A DNA stretch of 64,000 bases from Algoriphagus aquaeductus (GTDB lineage: Bacteria; Bacteroidota; Bacteroidia; Cytophagales; Cyclobacteriaceae). The translations under genes were made by a program, and so were the position numbers. The notes under the pieces are model-generated. The model did no database searches. It was not told the origin of the DNA and saw only the letters and a list, made by a program, of their open reading frames with translations. This document shows, one piece after another, positions 6,665 through 15,641 of this stretch. The stretch covers positions 1-64,000 of the forward strand of contig NZ_QKTX01000015.1 of assembly GCF_003253485.1 (NCBI RefSeq). Reading direction: 5' to 3'. Positions within the stretch are counted from its first letter, which is position 1; each line of letters starts with the position of its first letter.

Positions 6665-9498
6665 ACCCATTTTTGAAAGAAACCGCCCAAAAGATCCTCA
6701 AGTCGGGTCGAGACCTGAAGGAAATCACTATCGTCCTTCCCAATCGACGTGCGGGTTTTTTTTTCACCCGATACATGGGAGAGTTGATCGATGAGCCGGT
6801 TTGGATGCCGGAGGTGATCACGATCGAGCAACTGTTTTACCGATTGGCGGGGAATACACCTGCGGATGAGCTGACATTGATCTTTGAATTGTACGAGCTG
6901 TACCGTCAGATTCAAACTGAGCCGGAGGACTTTGATCGCTTTTATTTCTGGGGTGAATTGATCCTGAAAGACTTCAACGACCTCGATCAGTTTTTGGCTC
7001 CTGCGAAGACCGTTTACACCAATCTGGCCGAAATCAAAGAATTCGAATCTGATTTAAGTTACCTCTCTGAGGAGCAAAAAGAGCTGATTTCGCAGTTTTG
7101 GAAGGCTTTTGAGCGGCAGAATGCATCCGAGCAAGAGCGATTCCTGAGATTTTGGCAGATTTTGGCCCAGCTCTATGAGGGCTTTCAGGCTAGACTTCGC
7201 ACGGCGGGTTTAGCCTATTCCGGTCAATTGTACAGGCAGGTAGCGGAAAATACAGACCTTATCACAAAGCCTGAGAAGCATATGGTCTTTGTGGGTTTTA
7301 ATGCCTTTACCCTGACCGAGGAAAAGCTGATCAAGCATTTTGTGAAGGAATTTGGGGCGGAGATTTACTGGGATGTGGATGCCTATTACTTGCATGATCG
7401 ACTCCAGGAAGCGGGTTTGTTTTTCAGGGATTACCAAAAAGATCCCGTGTTGGGAAAGACTTTCCCGGAGGAAATCCCTGGTGAAATCAGTCAAAAAGCC
7501 GCTGCAATCCATACACATGCCATTCCGCTGAAAACCAATCAGGCCAATTTGGTCGGGAAACTTTTGGAAAAAGTGGGTACCGAGGAAGCCTTGGAAGAAA
7601 CGGTGATCATCCTGCCTGATGAGCAATTACTTTTTCCGGTACTTCATACGCTTCCTGAGACGATTTCCAAACTCAACGTGACCATGGGTTATCCCATTCG
7701 AAATGCGCCGATCTATGCCTTTTTGGATGCGGTCTTGGACTTGCAGCGTTATGCGAAGTGGAAAGGTGGACATGTGTTCTTTTATCACAAGCCGGTGATT
7801 GACTTGCTTTCATTTTCTTACCTGAAAGCCTCAGATGCGGGATTTGCTAAGGAAATCTCAGAAAAGATCAAGCTGGATAATCTCTTGGATGTGCCAGTAG
7901 AAGTTTTGGCCAAAGAAGGTACCTTGTTTCAACTGGTCTTCCGAAAGGTCGAGCCACAGGATCTTTTTGATTATTTGGGAGAAATCATCCAATACCTCGC
8001 GCAGGAACTGAAAGAAGATGTCATTCAGCGCAGCTATTTGTATCAAGCTTTCAAACAGCTAAATCGCTTGAAGGAAGTTTTCCGAACTAACCAGGACAAG
8101 GGATTGAAGATGGACTTTGTGCTGAAGTTGTTTCGGCAGATTTTTAGGGAGTTGAAATTGCCATTCGAAGGAGAACCGCTTCAAGGTCTGCAGATCATGG
8201 GCGTGTTGGAGTCTAGAAACTTGGACTTCCGCCGTGTGATCATCTGTGATGTGAACGAGGGCAGCTTTCCTCCGGGAGGAGGAATTAATTCGATGATTCC
8301 GTTTAACCTTCGCCGAGCTTTTGGTTTGCCTGTTCAGGAGCAGAATGACGCGATATATGCCTATACTTTTTACCGTCTCTTGCATCGGGCAGAAGAGGTT
8401 CACTTGATTTACACCACAGCAGCTGATCAGGGGAAAGCGAACGAGGTAAGTCGATTTGTGCAGCAGATGCAGGCGGAGCTTCATGTCGCCAAACCTGAGA
8501 CCGTGATGATTCCCGTGCAATTGACTCCCGGTAAGGAGATCACCTTGGAAAAGACGCCAGAGATTTTGCAGCGGCTTTCCGGCTATTTCAAGAAAGAGGA
8601 GAAAGATCCTGATGCGAAAGGATTTTCCGCCTCAGCGCTTTCCATGTATTTGGATTGTCGCTTGAGATTCTATTTCCGCTATGTGGCGGGTTTGAAGGAA
8701 AAGGAGGAAGTGGTGTCGGAGATCGATCCGATGACGTTTGGAACGCTTTTGCACAGTGCATTGGAGTTCCTTTATGAGGTGGAAAAGGGTAAGTCCCATC
8801 GGGATATTGATTCGCATACCATTGATCGCTTGCTGCCTCAGGTGCCCGAGGCAGTGGATAAGGCCATTCGCAAGTTTTACAAAAAGGAAGCAGGAGAGGA
8901 GTTTGAGCTGAGCGGGCAGTTGGTGATCGCCCGGGAGGTTTTTATCAAGTATGTCAAGGAAATTCTCAGCTATGATCAAAAAAATGGCCCTTTCCGGGTG
9001 ATTGGTTTGGAGGAAGAATACCAAGCTGGAATACCAGTTGAAACCGCCCATGGCAGGGTAGAAATCGCACTCAAAGGCGTGATCGACCGAATGGACGTCA
9101 AAGACGGCGTGGTGCGATTGCTGGATTACAAAACAGGAAAAGACAACAAAACTGTGCGTTCGATCGCTTCGCTTTTTGATCGGGAAGATAACAAGCGAAA
9201 CAAGGCGGCCATGCAAACCTTGCTTTATGCTTACTTCTATCAATACGAGCACCGAGCTAATCAGCTTCCTTTGAAACCGGGAATTTTCAATATCAAGGAA
9301 ATCTACAATCCTCAGTTCAGTCCATTTCTAATCATGGATAAAGAAGAAATCTCCGATTACCGGGATTTTGCCGCCGAGTTTGAAAGCGGATTAAGCGGAT
9401 TATTGGCTGAGATTTTCAACCCAGAGGTTCCTTTTGACCAGACGGAAGATGAGAAAAAGTGCACCTTCTGTGCTTACAAGGAAATCTGTGGGAGGTGA
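6661..9498 (+). CDS. addB: AddB-like PD-(D/E)XK nuclease with Fe-S cysteines
   Basis: Partner of AddA in DNA end processing. Length is 945 residues. The N-terminal part (ITIVLPNRRAGFFFTRYM) looks like an AddB-type degenerate helicase, with no Walker A lysine visible. The nuclease core is at the C-terminus: GVIDRMDVKDGVVRLLDYKTGKD gives the D...DxK pattern. Four cysteines match the AddB iron-sulfur layout: Cys666 (YLDCRLRF) and Cys934, Cys937 and Cys943 (CTFCAYKEIC, spacing CX2CX5C). These staple the nuclease domain in characterised AddB; the cluster itself is inferred. It overlaps addA by 4 bp. Confidence 0.9.
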   Translation: MNPFLKETAQKILKSGRDLKEITIVLPNRRAGFFFTRYMGELIDEPVWMPEVITIEQLFYRLAGNTPADELTLIFELYELYRQIQTEPEDFDRFYFWGELILKDFNDLDQFLAPAKTVYTNLAEIKEFESDLSYLSEEQKELISQFWKAFERQNASEQERFLRFWQILAQLYEGFQARLRTAGLAYSGQLYRQVAENTDLITKPEKHMVFVGFNAFTLTEEKLIKHFVKEFGAEIYWDVDAYYLHDRLQEAGLFFRDYQKDPVLGKTFPEEIPGEISQKAAAIHTHAIPLKTNQANLVGKLLEKVGTEEALEETVIILPDEQLLFPVLHTLPETISKLNVTMGYPIRNAPIYAFLDAVLDLQRYAKWKGGHVFFYHKPVIDLLSFSYLKASDAGFAKEISEKIKLDNLLDVPVEVLAKEGTLFQLVFRKVEPQDLFDYLGEIIQYLAQELKEDVIQRSYLYQAFKQLNRLKEVFRTNQDKGLKMDFVLKLFRQIFRELKLPFEGEPLQGLQIMGVLESRNLDFRRVIICDVNEGSFPPGGGINSMIPFNLRRAFGLPVQEQNDAIYAYTFYRLLHRAEEVHLIYTTAADQGKANEVSRFVQQMQAELHVAKPETVMIPVQLTPGKEITLEKTPEILQRLSGYFKKEEKDPDAKGFSASALSMYLDCRLRFYFRYVAGLKEKEEVVSEIDPMTFGTLLHSALEFLYEVEKGKSHRDIDSHTIDRLLPQVPEAVDKAIRKFYKKEAGEEFELSGQLVIAREVFIKYVKEILSYDQKNGPFRVIGLEEEYQAGIPVETAHGRVEIALKGVIDRMDVKDGVVRLLDYKTGKDNKTVRSIASLFDREDNKRNKAAMQTLLYAYFYQYEHRANQLPLKPGIFNIKEIYNPQFSPFLIMDKEEISDYRDFAAEFESGLSGLLAEIFNPEVPFDQTEDEKKCTFCAYKEICGR

Positions 9499-9606
9499 TT
9501 TAGTGGGCTGTGATCAGTGTTCAGTAGGCAGGAAAAGCAGATTTTGTTAGTAGTAAAAAGTAAGTAGTAAGTGGGTTTTTTACTTGACAACTCACTATTT
9601 ACAAAC

Positions 9607-10059
9607 TTAAAAACTCTGTTTCGTCACCTTCGGATACAGCTCCGGCAGCATCATCAAGGCAGCGGAACCATACCACTCTTTCAGGTCCATTTTGAGAACT
9701 CCAGCTTGGATAGCGGGGTCGGTTTCTGTTAGAGCTTTTGCTTCTTCCAGCGTTTGCACATCGAAGATGTAAATGCCGCGGAGGTCATCATTTCCGAAGA
9801 AAGGTCCGGCCACGATCAATTTACCCATGTCGGCCATTTTGCCGATGTTGGCCATGTGTCCGGCCTGGATTTCCTGCCTTTGTTCTGGGGTATATTCCGC
9901 CACTCGGTCCCCTTTGAGGAGGAATGCCATCACATATTTTTTCATTCCGCGTTCGTCAGCTCCGAGCTTTTTGGCAAGGGCTTCATCGTACTGGCTTTGG
10001 GCTAAGCAGGAGATTATTCCTCCACAAATCAGGGTCAGGGTGATCAGAGCTTTTTTCAT
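9607..10059 (-). CDS. Exported YciI-like protein
   Basis: Length is 150 residues. The first 20 form a signal peptide (MKKALITLTLICGGIISCLA); the Cys at 18 could make it a lipoprotein, but a normal signal-peptidase cut after CLA fits as well. The rest resembles YciI-like ferredoxin-fold proteins: YVMAFLLKGDR, the HMANIGKMADMGKLIVAGPF block, then IYIFDVQTLEEAKALTETDPA. YciI proteins have no firmly assigned general function. The gene lies 12 bp behind the DUF389 gene on the same strand, so co-transcription is likely. The 107 bp between addB and its stop hold only low-complexity AGTAGTAA-type sequence. Confidence 0.75.
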   Translation of the reverse strand: MKKALITLTLICGGIISCLAQSQYDEALAKKLGADERGMKKYVMAFLLKGDRVAEYTPEQRQEIQAGHMANIGKMADMGKLIVAGPFFGNDDLRGIYIFDVQTLEEAKALTETDPAIQAGVLKMDLKEWYGSAALMMLPELYPKVTKQSF

Positions 10060-10071
10060 TTGAGCTGAGTT

Positions 10072-11445
10072 TTAGTCTAAAATTAAGGCAACTGTATCAG
10101 CTTTGGTTCGCACCTTGAGCCAATCATGCAATTTTTTTATTTCACTTGATCCTGGTTTGGATTTGAAGGAGGCATACGCCGCCAGAAGGGTATCTTGTTT
10201 CTTTTTCTCCAAATCTGTGAAAATCGATCGCCCAAGACTGAATTTGATTAGGTTAGGGTGGTTGATTTTGGCTTCCCGAGCTACTTCTCCACTGAGATTT
10301 CGAATTTTCGCATCCTCAGCAAGCTCGTTTTCCAAAAGGGCTATCCGTGCATCTTTATCTCGTAGAAGTTCTTCATTTCGCTCGTAGAGATCCTTCAGGA
10401 TGTCATTTCTCAGGACTTGCATGTTGGTAGAGCTTCCACTTTGGTTGATTACCAGCTGAGTTTCTTTAAGTCCTAATTCGAATACTTTCTTTTGTAGAAT
10501 ATTGATTTCTTCTTCTGAGATTGGTTCTCCGATCAGGCTTACCTCAATGGTTCGTTCCTGTCGGTTATATGTCAATTCGGTGTTTAAAACCTGGGTTTTT
10601 GGAAACTGCATTTCCACTCGGACAAATTGCCGGGCCTGTTGATTCCAAAGCGATTGCTTGACCAATCCATAGGCCAAATACACACTGGGGATGATGGTCA
10701 AAAGGGTGAAAATTGTGATATAAGTCTGTACCCGCTTTTCTCTTTTTCTGTCCAAAAACTGCTTTTTGGGATACTTCATAAAGCGCACGATCAGGTAGGT
10801 CGATAAACTGATGAAGACCGAATTGATGAAGAACAGGTAAAACGCTCCGATAAAATAAAGTAAGTTGCCGGTCGCCAAGCCATAACCCGCCGTGCAGAGT
10901 GGGGGCATGAGCGCAGTGGCAATCGCTACTCCCGGTATCGCATTGCTTTTCTCTTTTCTTGAGCCAGCAACGATACCAGCTAAGCCTCCAAACAGCGCGA
11001 TCAATACATCCCAGACGGTCGGCTCAGTACGGGCCAAAAGTTCGGATTGTGCGTCGTGAATAGGGGTGATGTAAAAATAAATCGTCGAGGTCAAAATGGA
11101 AATAAAGACTGCTACAGCGAGGTTTCGAAATGAGCGTTTGAGAAGGTCAAAATCATTGATCCCTGCGGCCAAACCGATACCCATGATGGGGCCCATAAGT
11201 GGAGAAATAAGCATGGCACCAATGATGACAGCGGTGCTGTTTACGTTTAGTCCTACCGAGGCTACAAAGATTGCGAAAATCAAAATCCAAAGATTAGCCC
11301 CTCGGAATTCGACATTTTTTGAGATGTAATCAATGGTCTCCAGCTCGTCCTCTTTTCCTTCCTCCAAGTCAAACCGATGGCGGAGATAGAGTAGCATCCT
11401 GATCAGTTTGCCACGTCGCAGCTGACTAGGTTTGTTGTTTTCCAT
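10072..11445 (-). CDS. DUF389 family inner-membrane protein
   Basis: Length is 457 residues. The membrane part (about 50-240) shows the family's typical segments: VASVGLNVNSTAVIIGAMLISPLMGPIMGIG, then IATALMPPLCTAGYGLATGN. A soluble C-terminal half (about 270-457) with predicted strands and a charged helix follows. DUF389 proteins occur widely in bacteria, but their transport or signalling role is not established, so none is assigned here. It is the first gene ahead of the YciI-like gene. Its upstream region is the 403-bp AT-rich gap. Confidence 0.88.
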   Translation of the reverse strand: MENNKPSQLRRGKLIRMLLYLRHRFDLEEGKEDELETIDYISKNVEFRGANLWILIFAIFVASVGLNVNSTAVIIGAMLISPLMGPIMGIGLAAGINDFDLLKRSFRNLAVAVFISILTSTIYFYITPIHDAQSELLARTEPTVWDVLIALFGGLAGIVAGSRKEKSNAIPGVAIATALMPPLCTAGYGLATGNLLYFIGAFYLFFINSVFISLSTYLIVRFMKYPKKQFLDRKREKRVQTYITIFTLLTIIPSVYLAYGLVKQSLWNQQARQFVRVEMQFPKTQVLNTELTYNRQERTIEVSLIGEPISEEEINILQKKVFELGLKETQLVINQSGSSTNMQVLRNDILKDLYERNEELLRDKDARIALLENELAEDAKIRNLSGEVAREAKINHPNLIKFSLGRSIFTDLEKKKQDTLLAAYASFKSKPGSSEIKKLHDWLKVRTKADTVALILD

Positions 11446-11848
11446 AGGATCAAAATAAGTGAAAGATTAATCAAATTCGACTTGATAGTTGAAATCTATG
11501 GGAAAAAGTATCAAAGTAAAGCACTCATTTCCTCGGCTTCTTCAGCGTGAGTTTTCTTCATTCAAAGGAAAAAAGATGTGGATTTAAATATCAATCTTTA
11601 CTTGCTATTTTTAGGGTTAAATAATTGAATTTTAATGTGTTAAATAGAGTTTAAATGAAACTAAATTTGATTAAGCTAAATAATTTAGATTAATCTAAAA
11701 AATAAAATTCCCAAGAATACCCCCGGTTGAAATTGATGAGCGCCTCTTTCGATATAAAAAAATGAAAAATCTTCATGTCGTATTTCTTTCGTTTATTTGA
11801 TGGGTTCAATCTCAAACCTCCATCTTAGTAGATTCCGTATTTTTACTC
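11446..11848. other. 403-bp AT-rich divergent intergenic region
   Basis: Separates the divergent DUF389 gene (minus) and the receiver-domain gene (plus). I see no ORF or RNA gene here. The one clear structure is a 16-bp perfect palindrome, TTTAGATTAATCTAAA, at 11684-11699. No exact TAnnTTTG box was found close to either start. Confidence 0.6.
11684..11699. promoter_or_regulatory. Perfect 16-bp palindrome, possible operator
   Basis: TTTAGATTAATCTAAA is fully self-complementary and lies between two divergent genes, about 150 bp before the receiver gene. A close relative, TTAGATTTAATCTAA, occurs at 44164-44178 next to the Lrp-type regulator gene. The binding factor is unknown. Confidence 0.35.
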
Positions 11849-12220
11849 ATGAATCACTTTTCTCAAAGGCAGCTAGTAGTCCTGGATGATGATAAAATCC
11901 AGCATATCCTCATTCGAAAAAAAATCCAGTTGATCACCTCGGAGGTTCAGCTTCATTTTTTTGAATCTGCGGAAAAGGTCCTCACCTTTTTGAGGAACCA
12001 TTCGGTAGATATTGTCATTACTGATCTCAACTTGGATACCATGGATGGTTGGGATTTTGTTGAGGAATTGGATCGCTTGGGATTCAAAGGCAAGCTTTTT
12101 GTGTTGACAGGTTCGATTATGGCTTCCGATCGATTGCGGGCACAAAATGATTCCAGAATTTCGGGGTTTTTCGAAAAACCCATTTCAGATACCAATCTTA
12201 TCCAAATACTGGCCCCTTAA
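11849..12220 (+). CDS. Stand-alone receiver-domain protein
   Basis: Single-domain response regulator of 123 residues with no output domain. LVVLDDDK gives the acidic pocket (13-15), VDIVITDLNL gives the phospho-acceptor Asp59, LFVLTGS gives the conserved Thr, and GFFEKPIS gives the conserved Lys. It probably passes phosphate or acts by protein contact. No kinase gene is adjacent, so its partner is unknown. It lies 58 bp upstream of mlaE on the same strand, but mlaE has its own probable -7 box, so co-transcription is uncertain. Confidence 0.88.
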   Translation: MNHFSQRQLVVLDDDKIQHILIRKKIQLITSEVQLHFFESAEKVLTFLRNHSVDIVITDLNLDTMDGWDFVEELDRLGFKGKLFVLTGSIMASDRLRAQNDSRISGFFEKPISDTNLIQILAP

Positions 12221-12253
12221 GTCATTTTCGAATCTCATTAAAATAAAAAAACG

Positions 12254-12261
12254 TATTTTCG
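12254..12261 (+). promoter_or_regulatory. Probable -7 box of mlaEFD (TATTTTCG)
   Basis: TATTTTCG lies 17 nt before the mlaE ATG, one mismatch from TAnnTTTG. It belongs to the same TAnnTTCG variant seen before addA and sufB. Confidence 0.4.
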
Positions 12262-12278
12262 AACATCCGAATTAAATT

Positions 12279-13076
12279 ATGGCAGGAGAAGCAGATGATC
12301 GAAAGCCCCTGCTTTCGAAAAAAATAGATAAGTTTTTTACGGGTTTGGCAGATGCCTGGAATTTTGTCAGGCGCTTTTTTCAGGAAGTGTTTTTGCCCCC
12401 TTATGAATTCAAGGAGGTGATCCATCAGTGCTACCGAATTGGGGTGGAATCATTGCCCCTCATTTCTCTTACAGGCTTTATTGTGGGGATTGTATTTACC
12501 AATCAATCCCGACCCTCCTTGTCTGAGTTTGGGGCTACCTCCTGGTTGCCTGCCCTGATTGCAATAGCGATAGTCAGAGCCATGGGACCCCTGGTTACCG
12601 CACTCATTGCCGCCGGCAAAGTAGGTTCAAGTATTGGCGCGGAAATCGGGTCTATGAAAGTAACCGAGCAAATCGATGCCATGGAGGTTTCGGCTACAAA
12701 TCCTTTCAAGTTTTTGGTGGTCACCCGGGTGTTGGCTACGACCTTCATGATTCCGATTTTGGTGATGTATACCGACTTTGTGGCGCTGATCGGTTCATTT
12801 ATCAACGTCAACGGCAAAGAGCTGGTCAGTCTATCCACCTTCTTTGTCCAGGTGTTTGATGCCATTACGTTTTTGGATGTGTTTTCTTCCGTCATCAAAT
12901 CCCTGGTGTTTGGATTTACCATCGGCATAGTGGGATGTTACAAAGGGTACCATTCTTCCAAAGGAACGGAAGGGGTGGGACGTGCGGCCAATTCTGCGGT
13001 CGTTATTTCCATGTTCTTGATTTTTATTGAGGAGTTGTTAGCACTCCAGATCGTCAACGCAATCAGAGGCTTGTAA
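12279..13076 (+). CDS. mlaE: MlaE-family ABC permease
   Basis: Inner-membrane permease of an MCE/Mla phospholipid transport system. Length is 265 residues with about five or six hydrophobic segments. The family block is clear: ALIAAGKVGSSIGAEIGSMKVTEQIDAM, then VTRVLATTFMIPILV and GCYKGYHSSKGTEGVGRA. It starts the three-gene set mlaE-mlaF-mlaD, with 3 bp to the next gene. The system moves phospholipids between inner and outer membranes; the direction in this organism cannot be read from sequence. Confidence 0.93.
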   Translation: MAGEADDRKPLLSKKIDKFFTGLADAWNFVRRFFQEVFLPPYEFKEVIHQCYRIGVESLPLISLTGFIVGIVFTNQSRPSLSEFGATSWLPALIAIAIVRAMGPLVTALIAAGKVGSSIGAEIGSMKVTEQIDAMEVSATNPFKFLVVTRVLATTFMIPILVMYTDFVALIGSFINVNGKELVSLSTFFVQVFDAITFLDVFSSVIKSLVFGFTIGIVGCYKGYHSSKGTEGVGRAANSAVVISMFLIFIEELLALQIVNAIRGL

Positions 13077-13079
13077 ATC

Positions 13080-13838
13080 ATGGACAATCGGGAAAAAGTA
13101 GTTGTAGTAAGAGATTTATACAAATCCTTTGGAGACTTGGATGTTTTGGAAGGGGTGGATTTGGATTTGCATAGGGAGGAAAACCTTGTGGTCCTGGGCC
13201 GGTCAGGAACAGGGAAATCTGTTTTGATCAAAATCATGGTTGGACTGCTCAGGCAGGATAGTGGTACCATGCAGGTTTTGGGAAAGGAAGTTTCAAAGCT
13301 TCCATTGAAGGAACTGAATGCGCTAAGACTCAAAATTGGTTTTTCTTTTCAAAATTCCGCCCTGTACGATTCCATGACCGTTCGGGAAAATATGGAGTTT
13401 CCTTTGGTGCGAAATGTGAAGAATCTGACCAAAAAGGAAATTTCGATGCGTATCGAAGAGCTTCTGGAAGCGGTAGGCCTACCACAATCCATCAATCAGA
13501 TGCCTTCAGAACTTTCCGGAGGACAAAAAAAGCGGATCGGTGTGGCAAGGACTTTGGTGCTCAATCCGGAGATCATGCTTTACGATGAACCGACTGCGGG
13601 ATTGGATCCGATCACCTGTGTGGATATCAACAATCTGATCAATGAAGTGCGAGAGCGGTATAAGACCACTTCCATTGTCATCACACACGATCTGGCATGT
13701 GCCAAGCAAACCGGTGACCGCATGGCGGTACTTCTTGACGGAAAATTCAAAGCAATGGGCACTTTTGAGGAAGTTTTTCCCAGAGCTGTCGATGAGCGAA
13801 TCAAATCATTTTACGATTATAATTTTATCAACTCATGA
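13080..13838 (+). CDS. mlaF: MlaF-family ABC ATPase
   Basis: ATPase that powers the Mla permease. Length is 252 residues. Walker A is GRSGTGKSVLIK, the Q-loop is SFQNSALYDSMTV, the signature is ELSGGQKKRIGVAR, Walker B is EIMLYDEPTAGLDP, and the switch His is in VITHDL. All key residues are present. It overlaps mlaD by 4 bp (ATGA), so it is translationally coupled to it. Confidence 0.94.
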   Translation: MDNREKVVVVRDLYKSFGDLDVLEGVDLDLHREENLVVLGRSGTGKSVLIKIMVGLLRQDSGTMQVLGKEVSKLPLKELNALRLKIGFSFQNSALYDSMTVRENMEFPLVRNVKNLTKKEISMRIEELLEAVGLPQSINQMPSELSGGQKKRIGVARTLVLNPEIMLYDEPTAGLDPITCVDINNLINEVRERYKTTSIVITHDLACAKQTGDRMAVLLDGKFKAMGTFEEVFPRAVDERIKSFYDYNFINS

Positions 13839-14815
13839 GAGGAGAAAATAAACGATCTGTCTTAGTAGGCATTTTTGTTTTTCTGGGAATTGCCATACTG
13901 GTTGTCGGCATTCTGACCCTGGGAGGACAGCAGAAAAAATTTGTAAAGGCGATCCATCTTAAAGCGGTATTTGATGATATCGGAGGCTTGCAAACAGGAA
14001 ATAACATCTGGTTTTCGGGAGTGAAAATCGGTACGGTCCGGAAAATCAATTTCTACGGGGATTCTCAAGTAGAGGTGGAAATGAATGTAGAGAAATCCGT
14101 TTCCGAATTTATTCGGAAAAACTCCAAAGCGACCATCAGTTCAGATGGTCTGATCGGCAATAAAATCATCGTGATCTACGGAGGAAGTACGGATTATCCT
14201 GTGGTGGAAGAAGGAGATCGACTGGAAGCGGTGATGCCTTTGGATACGGATAAGATGATGGAGACCCTTCAGGAAAACAATAAAAATCTGGTCGACATCA
14301 CCAATGACCTTAAGCTGCTTACCGGAAAATTGGCTGCAGGAGAAGGAATTGTTGGTGCGGTGATGACGGACTCGACTCTGGCCAAAAATTTCCGTTCCAT
14401 CTTGGCCAACCTGGAAAGGGCTTCAGTCAACAGTAATAAGATGGTTGCAGATTTGAACTCATTTACCGCTAAGCTCAATCAGGAGGGGAATATGCTCAAT
14501 GATTTGGTGACCGATCAGTCCATTGTCCCAGACCTGAGAGCTACCATGGAAAATCTCAAAGCGACCAGTGCCAATACCGAATTGTTGACCAAAGAGTTTC
14601 AGACTATCACTGAAAAACTCAATTCTCCCGATAATTCCTTGGGAATGTTGTTGAATGATCCGGAGTTTGCCAAGTCTTTGAAAAGTACCTTGGAAAACAC
14701 AGACTCAGCGACTTTCAATCTGAACAAAGGCATGGAAGCACTGGAGTATACCTGGCCCTTCAATAAGGGATTCAAGCGAAAGGCAAAAGCGGAAGAAAAG
14801 GCAGGCGGAAATTAA
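13835..14815 (+). CDS. mlaD: MlaD-family MCE-domain protein
   Basis: Membrane-anchored substrate-binding subunit of the Mla system. Length is 326 residues. One N-terminal transmembrane helix (VLVGIFVFLGIAILVVGILTL) is followed by an MCE domain (about 35-115: VFDDIGGLQTGNNIWFSGVKIGTV, TISSDGLIGNKIIVIYGG). A long helical tail (about 130-310) has repeated spacing of N, L and T and probably bridges part of the periplasm. Last gene of the set; a strong terminator follows at 14833. Confidence 0.93.
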   Translation: MRGENKRSVLVGIFVFLGIAILVVGILTLGGQQKKFVKAIHLKAVFDDIGGLQTGNNIWFSGVKIGTVRKINFYGDSQVEVEMNVEKSVSEFIRKNSKATISSDGLIGNKIIVIYGGSTDYPVVEEGDRLEAVMPLDTDKMMETLQENNKNLVDITNDLKLLTGKLAAGEGIVGAVMTDSTLAKNFRSILANLERASVNSNKMVADLNSFTAKLNQEGNMLNDLVTDQSIVPDLRATMENLKATSANTELLTKEFQTITEKLNSPDNSLGMLLNDPEFAKSLKSTLENTDSATFNLNKGMEALEYTWPFNKGFKRKAKAEEKAGGN

Positions 14816-14832
14816 TCCTAAACCTCACCATC

Positions 14833-14871
14833 AAAAAAGCCAAAGTTGAATTTTTCAGCTTTGGCTTTTTT
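14833..14871. terminator. Bidirectional terminator after mlaD
   Basis: AAAAAAGCCAAAG pairs with CTTTGGCTTTTTT. A-run and T-run flanks suit both the plus-strand mla operon and the convergent minus-strand TonB-C gene. Confidence 0.85.
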
Positions 14872-14886
14872 GATTTGGCAGAAGGG

Positions 14887-15621
14887 TCATCCAAGACTAA
14901 AACGGATGGGCAAATAGAGCCAAGCCTTCACAGGCCGACCTTGATGATCTAAAGCTGGTATGTAGGAGCCCTTAAACTTCTCGACCATTCTCAGTCCTTC
15001 TTTGACTAGATTTTTGTCCATTGTGGCTTCATTGGCTACCTCATATTCCAAAAGCTCCCCAGTCTCCGAAATCAACAGGGCCAAGAAAACAGTTCCAGAA
15101 ATCCCGGCTCTTCTCGGTGCGAGGGGGTAGGCTAGGTTTTTTGCTAAAAAATCAACCCAAGCCTCCAATTCATATCCGGGCATAAAGTCATCATAGTGGA
15201 GCTCGTAAGTTTCTTCCTTATTCGCTCTCCAAATCTCAAAGTGTTTGTAATCATGCTTGATGACTTGGCCTTTTTTGACTCCTTGGTCAAAATATAGGGT
15301 CAGGGATTTTTTATTGTCCAAGTTGAGAAGCGTTTGACTGATCAGATTGCCCAGCGTATCGTAGGTATCGGTGACTTCCTGATTAAATTTTTCCTCAGCA
15401 TTGTAGCTGACTTTGATTTGTCGGATCCGTCTGTTTTGGTCATCAAATACTAGATAAAACAGGTCTCCCGAGGGAGTCTTTGATTCAGTCATGGTATATA
15501 CCTTATTGTCCAAATCTTTTTTTGAGATTTCATAAAAGTGCCGGTTGAGCGGGGTGGTTTTTTGCGCGAGCGTGCCCAAGGCAAAAAGCAAAAACGGAAG
15601 AAGAAAAGAGAGTTGTTTCAT
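14887..15621 (-). CDS. Exported TonB-C-domain protein, paralogue 1
   Basis: Length is 244 residues. A signal peptide (MKQLSFLLPFLLFALGTLAQ) is followed by an N-terminal region with PLNRHFYEISKKDLDNK and a C-terminal TonB-like domain. That domain shows LAYPLAPRRAGISGTVFLALLISETGELLEYEV and ends with a VKAWLYLPIRF strand, as in TonB C-termini. It has no transmembrane anchor beyond the signal peptide, so it is probably not a classical energy transducer. The next two genes share its layout and sequence pattern. Function unknown. Confidence 0.75.
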   Translation of the reverse strand: MKQLSFLLPFLLFALGTLAQKTTPLNRHFYEISKKDLDNKVYTMTESKTPSGDLFYLVFDDQNRRIRQIKVSYNAEEKFNQEVTDTYDTLGNLISQTLLNLDNKKSLTLYFDQGVKKGQVIKHDYKHFEIWRANKEETYELHYDDFMPGYELEAWVDFLAKNLAYPLAPRRAGISGTVFLALLISETGELLEYEVANEATMDKNLVKEGLRMVEKFKGSYIPALDHQGRPVKAWLYLPIRFSLG

Positions 15622-15641
15622 GTTATAACGATTAGATTTGT

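Noticed and set aside
9499..9606. AGTAGTAAAAAGTAAGTAGTAAGT-like stretch as a possible repeat array
   Set aside because: Units are irregular and short; no spacer pattern and no clear hairpin.
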